NCBI GenBank assembly: GCA_029448655.1
Contig: JACCLO010000002.1
Coordinates: 3,968,001-4,032,000, forward strand
Length of the DNA: 64,000 nt
Direction: 5' to 3'
Origin: Wolfiporia cocos
Taxonomy: Eukaryota; Basidiomycota; Agaricomycetes; Polyporales; Phaeolaceae
Position 1 is the first letter of the stretch; the number at the start of each line of letters is the position of its first letter. The position numbers and the translations under genes were made by a program. Below the pieces are notes generated by a model that had not been told where the DNA came from, searched no databases, and was given only the letters and a program-made list of their open reading frames with translations. This document shows, piece by piece, positions 46,301-58,577 of the stretch.

Positions 46301-46807
46301 GCTGTGCTGTGTACTTGGATCGTCCTCGGACTGCGGGGGACTCGGCTTGTTTACGTCGTAGACATCAAATGTAGCATATCACAATGCATATCTCATTCTG
46401 TGGTTTCCTCTATGCGATGCGTGTCGTAGAGCTCGGGTTTAGTAGATACAGGTAATTTCAACCCCTAGCTCAAGTTGTTCCTCTGCTCTCGTCACATCAG
46501 ACGCGATCTGTCACTAGATGTCACGGACATATGGTCCGTGACCGATCGTGAGACTGAATATTGACGCCACCACTGCTTGGGCTTCGATCTTGAAGTATAC
46601 GCTGTTACCTGGCTAGCTTGAATCTTCATAACGCTACACCTCAAGTCGTAGTGGGAGGTAGCCTTCAAGCCGTGGAGGACATACAGCTCAACGGTGGCTA
46701 CTAATTCAGCGCAAAGCGCTCGTTCTTCGCGAGTGCACTATCCGCTCATTTCGCTCCCCGACAATCTCCTGTTCCGACACGTCCTATATCGCTTCCTATC
46801 ATCGACA
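46301..46807. other. intergenic with one hairpin
   Basis: A perfect 9-bp hairpin (GTCACGGAC/GTCCGTGAC, loop ATATG) lies at 46520-46542. The 19-mer ATCTGTCACTAGATGTCAC at 46506-46524 matches the interior of the MITE at 5426-5444 with one mismatch, so a fragment of the same family may be here. No gene is seen. Confidence 0.45.
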
Positions 46808-49045
46808 ATGCTTCCTGAGGATCATGAGAAGAGCATACAGGCCCAATTCCCTGTCTCAAAGCCGCAGATGTCGCTTGGTCTGAAGAAAATCCCACCGTAC
46901 TGGTACCCCTACACAACGATGGCTAAAGGACGCTGGCTTGGTCGAGAGATTCTCGAGGTCGTGTCTACGGAGTTTCGTGATAGATCTATGGAATACTATG
47001 TACGGTCAACTTTCAGTTGCTGACTCATTGATCGTGGGCTTACCGGCTGCCAAGATCAGAGGTATGCTCTTGAGTCCGGCGTGACCACGATCAACGGGAA
47101 AATTGCGAAACCGGATACTATCATACAAAATGGGGACCGTATTGAGTGCGTTGGCCAACTATGCATCAGTGACGACCACTGAGGAAGTGCATACTAGGAA
47201 TGTGGTCCATAGGCACGAACCGCCAGTAACATCGACGCCTGTCCGTATTCTGCACCATGACAAGGAACGCGAATTCATTGTCATCGACAAGCCCGGATCG
47301 ATCGTGAGTGATGTTTGATATTTGGACCTACATCCAACAGATATGTATTGGTTTCCCTAGCCAGTACATGCAACAGGCAGATACTTCCGCAATAGTCTCG
47401 TTGAGATATTAAAGAATGACTTCGGCTTCAAGAAGGTGTACAGTGCGTCCTCGCCGTCATTGTTTTCACAGATCGCTATCTTGATCGATGTCCTTTCAGC
47501 AATCAACAGACTGGACAGACTGACGTCCGGGCTCATGATAATTCCACTGTCTGCATCCATGGCGAGCACCCTCACTGAGGAGTTCGCGGTGAGGACGATA
47601 CTGAAGGAATATGTCGCACGGTGCAAGGGAGAGTTCCCTGAGTAGGCAGATGACCGCCTTTTTGATTTGAGAAGATGACACATACCTGTTCGAACAGGGA
47701 GGAGATCACCTGTGAAGAGCCACTTCTGACCGTAGACAGGCAGATGGGACTCAACATCGTTCATCCCGAGGGCAAGGTACCGTAGTCCATCTTGGATCCC
47801 CCGCGAAATATCGCTTGACGAGGTAATCACATGAACCCAGCCAGCCAAGACGATATTCAAGAGAATGCATTATGACTCCATTACGGACACAAGTGTTGTG
47901 CATTGTAGGTGACGAAATCGTTGGCCGCGAAGCAAGCTAATGACGTGCCATCGGTAGGCCGTCCAATGACAGGACGCTGTACGTACCATTTGTTACACGG
48001 AGATATGAATTTGACTTAAAAGAAATTCAGCGCACCAGATCCGCGTACACCTGCAGTTCCTCGGCCATCCTGTTGCAAACGACCCTGTGTATTCAGAGAC
48101 AAAAGTTTGGGTTAGTACCGGCACGCCTTACCTCAGTTGCGATTTTCTCGAGGGCGACCGCTGACTGGGCTGACACAGGGTGAAAATTTGGGCAAGGGCG
48201 GCTTAAACTTGACGCCCAGCGAGGCGCGGGCTGCGCCAATGCCTCCGCAACACCTCAGCGACCTAGGTGGTGGAGACAACTCAGAGTCTCTCACAAAAGG
48301 GTTGCAAACCACCGGTGTTGCTGTTGGCCAGCAGGAAGGGGCAGGCACACAAGAGGGGCATGAGGACGAGGCCAATGCCCCGTCGGCTGACCGTTCTAAA
48401 TCACTACCGCGCGAGACAGGTCATGACATCGGCATGGGGTCTCCCGTACCACTCTCAGCCGAGATGGTGGCCATCATCACGAGATTGCGCAACATGAAGG
48501 TATGTTGCTTACCACACATATTTGCGATAAAGAAGTCCAATCGACCACATTTTGCTTTGCTAATCGTGTAGGACGAAGACGAAGACTGGAGCCGTTGGCG
48601 AGACGTCGTCTTCCGCGCCAAAGGTGCTTTGTCGCCATATGGAGTCAATGTCCCTTTGCCACCACAAAATAAACGCAAGAGAGGCGGCCCTGCAGAGATG
48701 CCAGGCGCGAGCGATAATACGCCAACGCCGCCGGTAGACGCCAGTAAGAGCCAGGAGTCAGAGAAACCACAGCTCACTTCCGAGGAAGCATTAGCAAAAT
48801 TGATGTTGTCAGATTTGTCTGAATCACAGCTTCCACCCCTTCCTGTATCCGAACAGTCTACTACCCCTGGGGTGACAGCAGACGGCGCACTGTACTGCCC
48901 TGACTGCTACTTGCCGTTGCATCCAGACCCAAAACCGGAGCGGCTGTACATCTTTCTGCACGCGCTGCGGTATACCACCAGCCTGGGAGCGTTTGAGACG
49001 GAGATGCCAGAATGGGCAGTGAAGGGATGGACCTGGGACAGATAG
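46808..49045 (+). CDS. RluA-type tRNA pseudouridine synthase (Pus9/Rib2-like)
   Basis: Isomerises uridine in tRNA, by homology at position 32. Eleven exons: 46808-46999, 47060-47145, 47198-47303, 47361-47442, 47500-47641, 47698-47776, 47841-47904, 47958-47978, 48031-48110, 48179-48499 and 48572-49045, giving 548 aa. Motifs in order: [20 protein letters not shown], an S4-like stretch ([20 protein letters not shown]), [19 protein letters not shown], motif II with the catalytic Asp ([13 protein letters not shown]), [33 protein letters not shown], then [15 protein letters not shown]. The C-terminal 200 residues are less ordered and end in a CPDC pair and [10 protein letters not shown]. The usual His before RLD is Asn. 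Exon 8 is only 21 nt. Confidence 0.9.
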
Positions 49046-52000
49046 CCACCGCTGCTTGTGAAGGTGTAGAAGTGGGGTGAGCATCCAGCTATTTTTTCGC
49101 CTGTTGCTGGAACTCAAGAGCGGCTTGGCTGTAAAGGCATGCAGCTCTGTGTATATGGATTGGTTGGATATAGTAATTCGACTACTCTATGGAACTTTGC
49201 GGTGATTAAGTTCAACTTTATTTGACCTTCTATACAAGGTTGAATCCATGACAGAACTGCCCGTAACACCGCACTTCAACGGTGTTTGTCAGCGGAAACT
49301 TTACCGTACCTACGGCGTTCTGCGTGACCTGCCGTGCGCAGATTACTCAGTGCGTGTGTGGATGAGCGAGTAGCTGAGCATGCAGACATGCTGCAGAGCC
49401 ATCATTGTCTGATGTTCTTCCATCTCATCTTGTCATCAGATCCTCGAAATGAACAACTCGCCGCCAGGTCAGGTTGCATCACGAGATTATCTGACACATC
49501 CCGAGAGTATTGGTCTCCGCGGCGCCCTCTCGAGCGATGGAGAACGAGAGGAGCCAAGAGTGTGTCGGGGAGCCGCACCGAATATATTGAGTTCCAGGCC
49601 CGTCGTCATTCGACTGCGCTTTCGACATTATGGAGGGATCAAGTCTCGCTTGATCGAACTATTCTTGCTGACCATGCTTACAGCTTCAGCCTTATTGGAG
49701 CCGCTCACAGACGTTCGAGAATGGGCTTCATGAGGCCGGACTGTGGCTGACGACCGTTCCAAGATTACATCGATGTCGTCGAATAACGTTGACGGGCCGC
49801 TACGTATTGTAAGCACATTGCAGCGGAGTAAGAAGTGGAAGTGAATGGAACGTTGGTGCTCCGGACACATCGAGGCAGCACTGTATGACGAAGGTTCAGA
49901 GCTTGAGTTCTCGCCCTCCTTACGCTTCCACGCCTCAGGGACAAAAGAAGCATGCACCGTTTCCCGCACCGTACCTGTCGGTCCGAAGAGCGTAGACGGT
50001 GCGTGCATAAAAAGCGCAGTGGTGCCACTTGCGACATACCAACCCCCCTGGCGCCCTCCATTGCACGACACGACAAGATACCCAGCATGCGATCAATCAT
50101 ATCATTCATGCATTACAAACGGTCGAAGGTATGCTATGACCGATCATCACATTGATGAAGTGTTCACTAAAAGGACATGCAGAAATCAGTCGTACAGAAT
50201 GACCAGCAATTTTTATTGTCTCTATCGGACACTGACTCAGTAGCAACATATACCATCGACTTGGTGAGAAGCTACGAGATTATATCTGCCTCTGCGAATT
50301 CCTGATAAGAAAGTATAGCCCACAAAAGCTGCCAAACCGACCATCTCATATGTTGACGATCTGCCAAGGAGCCAGGATATCGTAAGTAGAGAATTGGAGA
50401 TAGTTTCGTGCAATGTCTCAGGCACTAACGTAAATCCTGATTTGCGTGTGTGCAGGCCGAAATGTTGGATGACGATAATATGTCATGGGTACCAACCGGA
50501 AGGTCACGACGCTCGCCTTGGTTATTTTAGTCGGACTTGCAGCATGGACTTGTACTCACGGACTTTACGCAATGTACTTTGTTCATTCGATTTGTTGCGT
50601 GGAATGACCACATTGTTCCCTCGCCACTCACAAGCGGGCCGAGGCACCTCAGTGTAATGAAGAATAGATACGATAGTCAAAGCCGTACCTAACGACTTGC
50701 TCCGGCATTCAAGTAACACACCGAGATGATCTAAGAGGCGCGGAAAGCGGCGGTGAACTTGTTCAAAGAAGGATTCGCGAGCTAGCTGTCCGTGCCTGAA
50801 CGCCTCTATTCAGTCAGCACTGAGTTCGCGGCGCTTCGTCGCTCACCACCAATGCCAGAAACCTGTTGTTAAAATCCAATCATCATGCACATGAGTCAAA
50901 CAGACGAGAACGCTTACCTTATAGCCAGTTTGCCTGCACGTGCAGGTGAACAAAATGAATGAACGCAAAGAAGCGATGACACAGCAAAAGTCCAGGGCGT
51001 CCTATGCTTCTACACCTCCAATACGCATAGCATCGCAGATGGTGCCTTGGCCAGAAACCTTTGCGGCTGAACATCGGCGTTTGCCACACGTAAACAACAG
51101 CCCTCGATCATCCTCGCTATGCGTCGCGGATCTGGCAGTGGTTCGATGCAGAGGGCTCATCTCTCCTGCCGTGCTTCGCTGGCCTCGAAGACGTCCGCGG
51201 ACTGCGGTAAATCCACCTCGTCAGATGTATACACGCCAAGGCTACCATTGGCTTTTCCTGTAAGCAGAGGAGAGCTACACGAGTCCAGTACCCTAGTGGC
51301 CTGCATCAGCACCGTACGTATCACACATCATCGCGGTGTCACCCACAACATTGCTTTGTACAATGTATCACGGGTTCTTGTGTGTAATCAATCCCCGGGC
51401 CGCATTGGCATGGACAGTATAATATTATATGTGAATTCCAAGAGCGATCGGATTACGGAGAGCCGCCACGATGAATGGTGCCTGAGACTATAGTAGCAGG
51501 AACCATCTGCATCCGAGGGCTGCGGGCCGTTAGTTTCGGGTCGCAGTGAAGGATAGCCCTCATGGTCTGGGAAAAATTGCGGGACTCTGTCGCCGTGGAA
51601 AGGTGGCATGGGCTAAAGAAATATGTAAACTCGTGCGTTGATCATCTTCCTCTCTACGCTTTGTTCTGTTGCGACTTGCAACGGTGGCACCTGACCCTCA
51701 GAAACGGCGTGCTAAGCTGCTATTGGGATTCTCAATCGCTGTTTTTGTTTGCAATATATCAATATACCAGTTGGCTCATGGATGTTTTATTGCGCATCCT
51801 GATTTGTCAGCATTACTACTTGCTGACTCGAGGAAAAAGCAGCGTGAACCTGAACACTTACCATTTCGGACCATAACGCCGCTTCAATGAGCGCTAATCG
51901 GGATCGGGATCGTTGTGACAAAACGATGTGTTTCCCTTCACTAAAACGTTTACAAACATATTCTCAACCGGAAATCCTCTCGTGGCGCTGGCAAAGGCTT

Positions 52001-52254
52001 TTAAGGACCTTTCACATCATGAATCTGGAGGTAAATCATTATTAGCAGTATGGACTATCGCGAAAATCCGATTCGTACCCAACAAATGTACAAGACCGGC
52101 GGCAACAAAGCCTTCACGATGAACACAGACAACATATAACACAATCGCGTTTTTTTCGATTTCCTGGCTTTACTGTCGGTGATACAAGCTATGATAACAA
52201 ATCTTCAGCGGCATAGTTAGGCAGACAAATATGTGACCGACGAGCAGGCCGGCA
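49046..52254. other. gene-poor stretch
   Basis: Over 3.2 kb I find no frame with protein-like motifs and no pair of frames that can be spliced into a family. Short inverted repeats occur near 49210 (TTCAACTTT region). The composition suggests old repeat sequence. Confidence 0.4.
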
Positions 52255-52923
52255 TCAGGGAGAAGAAATCAGAGGTGCCGCTCTGTTCCACTGGTTCTTC
52301 TCTAGCTCTTCAACGACAAATGCGGCGAACGCTGCTCTAGACAGTGTGGTTTTTGTCCTTCCATCTCCAACATATCCAGCAACAACGTCCTTGGACTCGC
52401 GATTGGTCAAAAGGGGCACTCTCGCGATCGTCCAATCCAAGTCGGCTTCGGCCCCTCGCGTTCTGATTGTCTCGCCGACCGCCACGATATCTTTGTATGC
52501 GTTATGCGCAAAAATGGAGACGCCACTGACAAGAAAAGCGAAGGTGAGGCTGAACTTGTCGTGCTCGTCTTTGATGCTGGCAGTGCCCAATGCAATAAGA
52601 CGCTTGACCCCATGCTGCTCCATGGCGTCGATGACGACTGCATACGCATGAGCAAGGGGGGTGTTGCTTGGGTAGACTGGTCCGGTCTTCGTGGGAGGTC
52701 CTAGGGCCGATAGCACGACATGCACGCCCTCCAGCGCGGCAGTGAGCTTCTCAACATCGGTGAGTTGTCCTTCAATAACGGTCACAGACGGATTCGATGC
52801 GATTGCCTCGGGTAGTTTGCCGGGAGACCTCACGTATACGACGATGGTATGAGATGCGACTAGTACCTCCTCTATCAGTTTGATCCCGCTAGGGCCGGTA
52901 CCACCGAGGATCAACAGGTGCAT
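52255..52923 (-). CDS. NAD(P)-binding NmrA-like/atypical SDR protein
   Basis: Single exon of 222 aa, unusual here where most genes have introns. The start MHLLILGGTGPSGIKLIEEV is chosen because the dinucleotide-binding GGTGPSG loop follows the first strand directly, as usual; 58 further codons are open upstream but lack sense. Later features fit the NAD(P)H-binding (NmrA/BLVRB-like) fold: VEGVHVVLSALG-type strand (GVHVVLSALGPPT), HGVKRLIALGTASI, HNAYKDIVAVGE and LDWTIARVPLLTN. Substrate is unknown; relatives include flavin/biliverdin reductase-like proteins and redox sensors. Confidence 0.85.
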   Translation of the reverse strand: MHLLILGGTGPSGIKLIEEVLVASHTIVVYVRSPGKLPEAIASNPSVTVIEGQLTDVEKLTAALEGVHVVLSALGPPTKTGPVYPSNTPLAHAYAVVIDAMEQHGVKRLIALGTASIKDEHDKFSLTFAFLVSGVSIFAHNAYKDIVAVGETIRTRGAEADLDWTIARVPLLTNRESKDVVAGYVGDGRTKTTLSRAAFAAFVVEELEKNQWNRAAPLISSP

Positions 52924-53490
52924 GGCGGCCGTTAATGACGGTATCAACAATTGGCAAAGATGCGCGGCAAGTGCTGGAGCTACCGTAGTAGTCGGTCGCT
53001 CGACTGCGCGTTCGAATTCGGCCACGCGTAGCGCGCAGATGTGACACGTGCAACGTTGGTGCTCTTCCCGTACGAGCCATATAGTGGACAATCTCAACTA
53101 TAATGAGTACTATATGCATGCAGGAAAGACTGTCTGAGTCTGGGTGATCAAGCTTCAAGATGCACCTCGAGCTCGAAGAAGTTGACATCGGTGAGCCCTT
53201 ATCGCGTACTAATGATCACTGTAGCTCACATCACTACGATACACCACAGGTGAAACTGCCACCAACTATCTGTGATTATACCATCTGATTATTATGCTTA
53301 TGCTGATCAAGAACACCGCCATCCCATCAGGGTCCTAGCGTGTTACAGTACCTCCTCCGTATCTGTGGTCCGTTCCACAGCATTCGATGATGCGTACGGC
53401 ATACTGACAAGCCGAGGTAACGCATGTGCTGGAGTGTATATGACATGTAGAACAACTCGCAGATCTTGTCTCCCTGAGTTCCCTCTCACA
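52924..53490. other. intergenic, nothing seen
   Basis: Region between the divergent reductase gene and the GH5 pseudogene. No extra exon or repeat is supported. Confidence 0.5.
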
Positions 53491-55082
53491 ATGTTTCTCT
53501 TGCCGAAGCCTACGCTACTTGTTTGCGCAGCTATCTTATTTTGTGATATACAACTGGTCCACACAGCTGACTCCTTTGCTGGGCCCAGTCTGTACTATGC
53601 CGTGGGCCTGTACGACGATGACAGAACTACTCTTCTAGAGTACGTCCTGCGTATCTCTTGGAGTTGTGCGGTGAACTACGTTTACATACCTCCTTATCAG
53701 AGGTCTCCAGAGTGCAAATGTGAAAGTCTTACGTGTTTGGCTTGATGGTCAATCTGAGACCCAGAAGGTAACGGAACATAATGCATGACGTATGGCTCAA
53801 TGAACACTTTCTTCGGGGCGCGAACATCAACCCGTGCCTAGATCTTGAGCCGACGCAAGATCTGTGGTGGATGGGCGTGGGCGTCCTGCTGCAACGATAC
53901 AATCTTAGAACGTCTAGATGATGTCATGCTTGCTGCCAACTCATACGGGATCAAGGTATGTCGCACTTTGCATATATGACTAAATATTCCGAATGAGTTC
54001 ATATGTGCATTTTCCTAGCTGCTCATTGACATGCATAGCTATAATGCTCTCGCAGCCGGTGACGTCTTCGGTGTCACCCATGGCATCGAAGACTTCTACA
54101 CAGACAGACGCGCAATCGGCCTTCGATCAGCGCCTCATTCATGTTGTGAACCGTATAAACCACGTCCACACAAGATGGGGTAAACTCTGAAGCGAGCTTA
54201 TATATTCGGCTTTGAGGCCGAGAATGAGGCTATGACCGGTGATGTTAGTATGTTAAGAGGGATGTTAGCTTTGATTCGAATGTATGTTGTGCGGGCCGAA
54301 CATTCATTCAAGATGACCAACAATGGTATGTTGCTGCATTTCCCTATTGAAACATTTAACGATAACGTTCTCGGAGATCACAGGCAGTGCGACCGGGCAG
54401 CCACAATTCAGCTGAGTGATGACAGCATACGTCATAATGAGGTAGTACTATGAGGGAATAAATGGTCGGCTCCTGCTCACTATCATACAGATCCTTGTGA
54501 TGACCGGTGGAGAATCCTGGATGGCGGAGTCAGTCCAGCCTGATTTCTTGACATGCGATTACTTAGATGTCGATTCCATCCATGCCTATGCACCAACTGA
54601 TTATTACACGTCCAGCAGCGAGACATACGTGCAGCAAGCACTTTCCGCAGGAAGGAAATTGATAATGGAGGAATGGTGGGAGCTTCCCTTGCCTCAATCA
54701 GGAATTGTCCCTGACTGTACCGATTGTCATGACTACTGCTCTTGTCACAGGGGAGCTTGCTACTTCAACACCTCGAGCAACGACTGCCCGACAGATCGTG
54801 CACTCCCACCAGCCATGCGCAACGCCAATATTGAGGGTTGGTCTGCCAAACTTCCATGGCTTTATTGGGAGGTTATTCCGAACGCGGACACTCATGTACG
54901 TGGACGGCCGCACATCTGCCGCCATGTATCAGCCGACAGAAAGTCTAAGCTCTCCGTCGCAGTGGGGCAATGTCTACGAGATTGGAATCGTCCTTGATCC
55001 GTCCTGGAGCACGCTGAAGCAGGCCGCTCAAGACGCACTGGACGCACCAGCTGCGTTCGATTTCTCGGAGTACCTGATGTGA
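53491..55082 (+). pseudogene. decayed secreted glycoside hydrolase, GH5-like
   Basis: The ends look intact: a signal peptide start (PTLLVCAAILFCDIQLVHT, exon 53491-53639), then GLQSANVKVLRVWLDGQSET (53701-53767), and a good C-terminal half (LVMTGGESWMAESVQPDFLT, GACYFNTSSNDCP, LPWLYWEVIPNADTH, WGNVYEIGIVLDPSWSTL). The middle is broken. NPCLDLEPTQ and ICGGWAWASCCND are one base out of frame near 53865. FYTD and AQSAFDQRLIHVVN are out of frame near 54104. WGKL is followed by TGA (54188-54190) where Trp is expected, and the following FGFEAENEAM block is shifted again. An acceptor before the third exon is also missing. The catalytic region is therefore not made as one protein. Several independent lesions argue against sequencing error. 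Confidence 0.8.
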
Positions 55083-55494
55083 TATGACAACCGCCGCAGT
55101 CGATGTTTTATTACAACGGTTCTCACAAAGTGCCACAACCTCGTGCTATTCGCGTCCCCGGGTCTGATTATCGCGTTGCCCGTGCCAAGCCTATTGGACA
55201 AATGCACCCCTATCGCCCATTAAGTGTTATTGTGTTGCCCGCTACAGCAATCGATGCATTTGCGTGTTAGCTCCGCAAGATATACAGAACCACGTGAAAA
55301 GGATACATTCTTCTCGGTATAGGTACATTACGAAGAAGTTGCACGGAACCATGCGTAGCAAGATAGGAGGTAATACAAACCTAATACTTAATGCAACAAC
55401 ATGTAGCAACGGACTCAATAAAAGAAAAATGCTGTCATGAAAGGTCGTGAAGAATACTAATGTGAGGAATATGGCACTAGTGGCCCGGTACTTT
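55083..55494. other. convergent intergenic region
   Basis: Lies between the 3' ends of the GH5 pseudogene and the GH16 gene. Nothing else is seen. Confidence 0.5.
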
Positions 55495-56977
55495 TCATGC
55501 GTAGACGTACACCCCAGCGACGTCCCAGTACGCATCAGTGAATGCGCTGGGGTTGTTGTTGACATAGTCTGCAGCAGCCATCAGTGTCCCATCTTTTGGG
55601 TGATAGGAAGGATGATCGCTCACCAACACAAGTGTCGGGGCATCCTGCAGCGCTGTAGACCGAGGAGATACCGGCCCAGCTCCCGCCTGTCAGGCGGCGG
55701 CTATTAGACTATTGCAAATGCACCAAATTGAATAACGCGTACAAAGGGTTAGGTCGAAAATGATGTTGTTCGCGCTGAACACTTCGTCGAGGGCGCAGTC
55801 AGTGTTAGGGAAGTATGCCACCGGCTGGCCCTAAACAAAGTTAGAACCTTAAGAATCTTGGCTTTGTAAGGCGCGCATACCCAGTTATCCGTGTCAATCG
55901 TGGACGCTCCGGTCGCTGCATCGGAGGGGACACTGCTGTCGCTTCGCGACCAGAACCAGACCTTCACCTCGTCGGCAGTTCTCTCCATTGCATACCAGCC
56001 TCCGCCAGCCGCGTTGAAGTCGGGTCCATAGCTGTCATTAGTCGGGTTCGCCACGTTGCAGCCCGAGTTATCATCGGTGTTGACGTCGCAGTTATTCGAA
56101 TCTGGGGTACTGAATGGTGGGAAGATCGAGGAAGTTGAGGAAGTTAGCTCGAGAGGCTAAACCGCGCATCATGTGACTCACCCAGACTCGTCGCGCGAAT
56201 CAGGCATCGTGCAATTGCTTCCAACGTGCAGCGAGATCGTATTTGGGGTGACATCGTTCACGCCCTCAATCCTGATTATGAAGATAAGCTCTCAGGAAAA
56301 CTTCACGGCGACTGATCGAATGCACTTACTTGCCAAACGCAGGTAGGTCAGCAAAGTGGGCGTTAATTTGGAAAGAGATAGCTCAGATCGTGCAGACGCA
56401 CCACATCCACTTCGCCAGCACCCGGCCAGTCGCTGTCGTTTGTTTCCCACGCAGCGGGCCATGTTGCACAACCTTGCGGCATGTGCCTGACGTTGAAGCT
56501 AATGGAGCGTTCATACTTGGCGACCAGTAACCGGCGAGGCTACTTACATAACGACATGATAGTTCCATTGAGAGTTGCTCTTCAGGCGGACGCTGTTGCG
56601 CCCCGGACCGTCCGCGCTCAGTACGGTCGTGTCATCACACCGCATGATGAGCGTGTCGCTCGACACAAAGGTCAGGTTGTCCGCCAGCGCCGTCGATTGG
56701 TCGACATAGTTTCTAATGCCGCAAACAGACCCTGTGAGCATTGATCACGCCGGATGATCGGATCGGACGGGTATAGTGGCGCGTAATGGTGGAGACAGCG
56801 CGGCAGAGTGAGGCGTACTACTTACACTCGTCCGTCTGTAGGGTCAGCAATGGCTTCATGTGTCCATGATGAGAGGAAGTCTTCGCCAACGAATGAAGCG
56901 TTGATGTTCCAAGTGCCGGCGAGAGCCGAAGAGACAAGCGAGGATGCAACCAAGACGGAGGCGAGTGAAGAACGCAT
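55495..56977 (-). CDS. secreted GH16 glycoside hydrolase (laminarinase-like)
   Basis: Endo-beta-1,3(4)-glucanase-type enzyme acting on glucans of plant or fungal walls. Eight exons: 56977-56826, 56712-56548, 56498-56400, 56271-56182, 56109-55881, 55830-55743, 55686-55624 and 55568-55495, giving 319 aa. A signal peptide opens the protein (LASVLVASSLVSSALA). Family blocks: NASFVGEDFLSSWTHEAI, RNSVRLKSNSQWNYHVV, RHMPQGCATWPAAWE, the catalytic GEVDV with IEGVNDVTPN, SYGPDFNAAGGGWYAMERT, VKVWFWSRSDSSVP and NNIIFDLTLCG, ending DYVNNNPSAFTDAYWD. The intron at 56399-56272 splits the catalytic motif. Phase demands a GC donor, giving ExDxxxE spacing instead of the common ExDxxE, so this junction is uncertain. 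Confidence 0.9.
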
Positions 56978-58577
56978 GTTTGCGCTGGGTGAAAGGAGGG
57001 TCGAAGAGCTGGGGAAGGCGGTGGTCGGCGAAGGTCTTATATACCGCTATAGTGACGGGGCTATGGAAGGGTCGGCCTAAACATGACATTGTCACAAGGC
57101 GTCGCCATCCGACCATATGCTTTGCAGCATATGGATGCGACCGTGGCCAACTTTCCTGGATTGAGCAAACTGCAGTGTTTCCGGCCGCTCGGAGTAAACG
57201 CGTCCTGACGCCGGCATCGACTCCAGGCTTGCCAGCGCGGTAGCAAAAAAGGAAGACAGGACCAATACGAGTGCTCATGACCCCGGCGCAGATGACACGT
57301 CCGCGGTGCAGCATGCGGCCGCTGCGCCTATGGAACTTCTGGGGCGACACGGTTGATCTTCGATCTTCATGCTGCCCCTTCGAGTTCACACTCGGCTGAT
57401 ACGGACACCCCATGCGGTGCGTTTGGTAGCACGTACCTTAGTGTATGGACATAAATACAAGCTCAATTTGATGACATCAATTGCCGGATTGGTCTGGCTA
57501 GATTCTTGCACCCGCCCGTCTCATAGCCATGTCATCCAGGGGCATCGATCATCAGGTCATCATGGTAGCCCCCGCCCGGAGCAAGGATGCGCAAATGGCC
57601 AGAGAAAACATTGAATCACAAGGAAGTGGAGTGTAGCCTGCATGTGACGATACGATGAGAACCATTCATACATCCTTAACAGAACGAGTGGGAGGACAGT
57701 ACCACAGTAGAACCCATGATATCTTCCGAAGATACCAAGAATGGGTCTAATGAGACGACATTCGTCACACGTGCAGGTCAGAAGTGCGACGATATCATTT
57801 ACATCGACCGGTCCACGATCGGAGGCACCGGTTCTGTGCGCAGCAATATGCAGATCCCACCTCTAAAGGGGCGAGCTTGAGAGTGCTCGAACAAGTGTGG
57901 TGGCGAATTAGAATCATTTGATCGCACGGACCTTGCCGCGTGCCGGTCCGCCGTAGCCATCCGTTCGTCGGAGACGGCGACGTTTGCAGAGGAGCCAGCT
58001 CAACGCGATCAGATACTGATCATAATTGTCTTCTGTTTCCAGTAATCGTGATGAGTTTATCAAAAGAGATTGGTTGGGATAGATTACACGCCGCATGATG
58101 TCAATATACAGCGCTGTCAGGGAGCGTTCAAAATCAATGCGGCTTAGGCAAGAACTCGCGTAACAGAGGGCCTTCTTTCTGCCGCCTTTCGCTGAGTATG
58201 TCATATTAGTCTAGGTGGAGCTAAGAGATTGAAACTCACGTTTGTATCAACGGCTGCGGAAAATTTGCGGAATAGAGTTGGAATAGAGGCCGTCTACCGA
58301 ACGTGGTTGTTCGTGAACGGGGAATCCAATTCACTTATCTGTGCCCCTGCGTGGATGTTCTCCTCAGAGTTGATTGCTTACGAAAATCTCAACCTTTCCG
58401 AGGTTTTGTGAGTGCCCGAGCAACCCGTTCACCGGGGCCTAGAGCGAATCAGGTTGGAGGGAGCACATTGCGGTCGCGAAGTTTTCCCAGCTAACCAATG
58501 TGCTGCTAGGAGATCGAGAACATCAGCGGAAGGGTGAACATCGGTATTTACGTTTGCAAACCCATGCGAGACGGGAT
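56978..58577. other. gene-poor stretch
   Basis: A 54-codon plus-strand frame (57716-57880, start MISSEDTKNG) and a minus-strand frame (58204-57914, ending WLLCKRRRLRRTDGYG) are the most protein-like pieces. Neither has neighbours or motifs that I can use, so they are not called. Confidence 0.35.

Noticed and set aside
57716..57880. 54-codon ORF
   Set aside because: Has an ATG and stop but no conserved motif, no neighbouring exons and no context.
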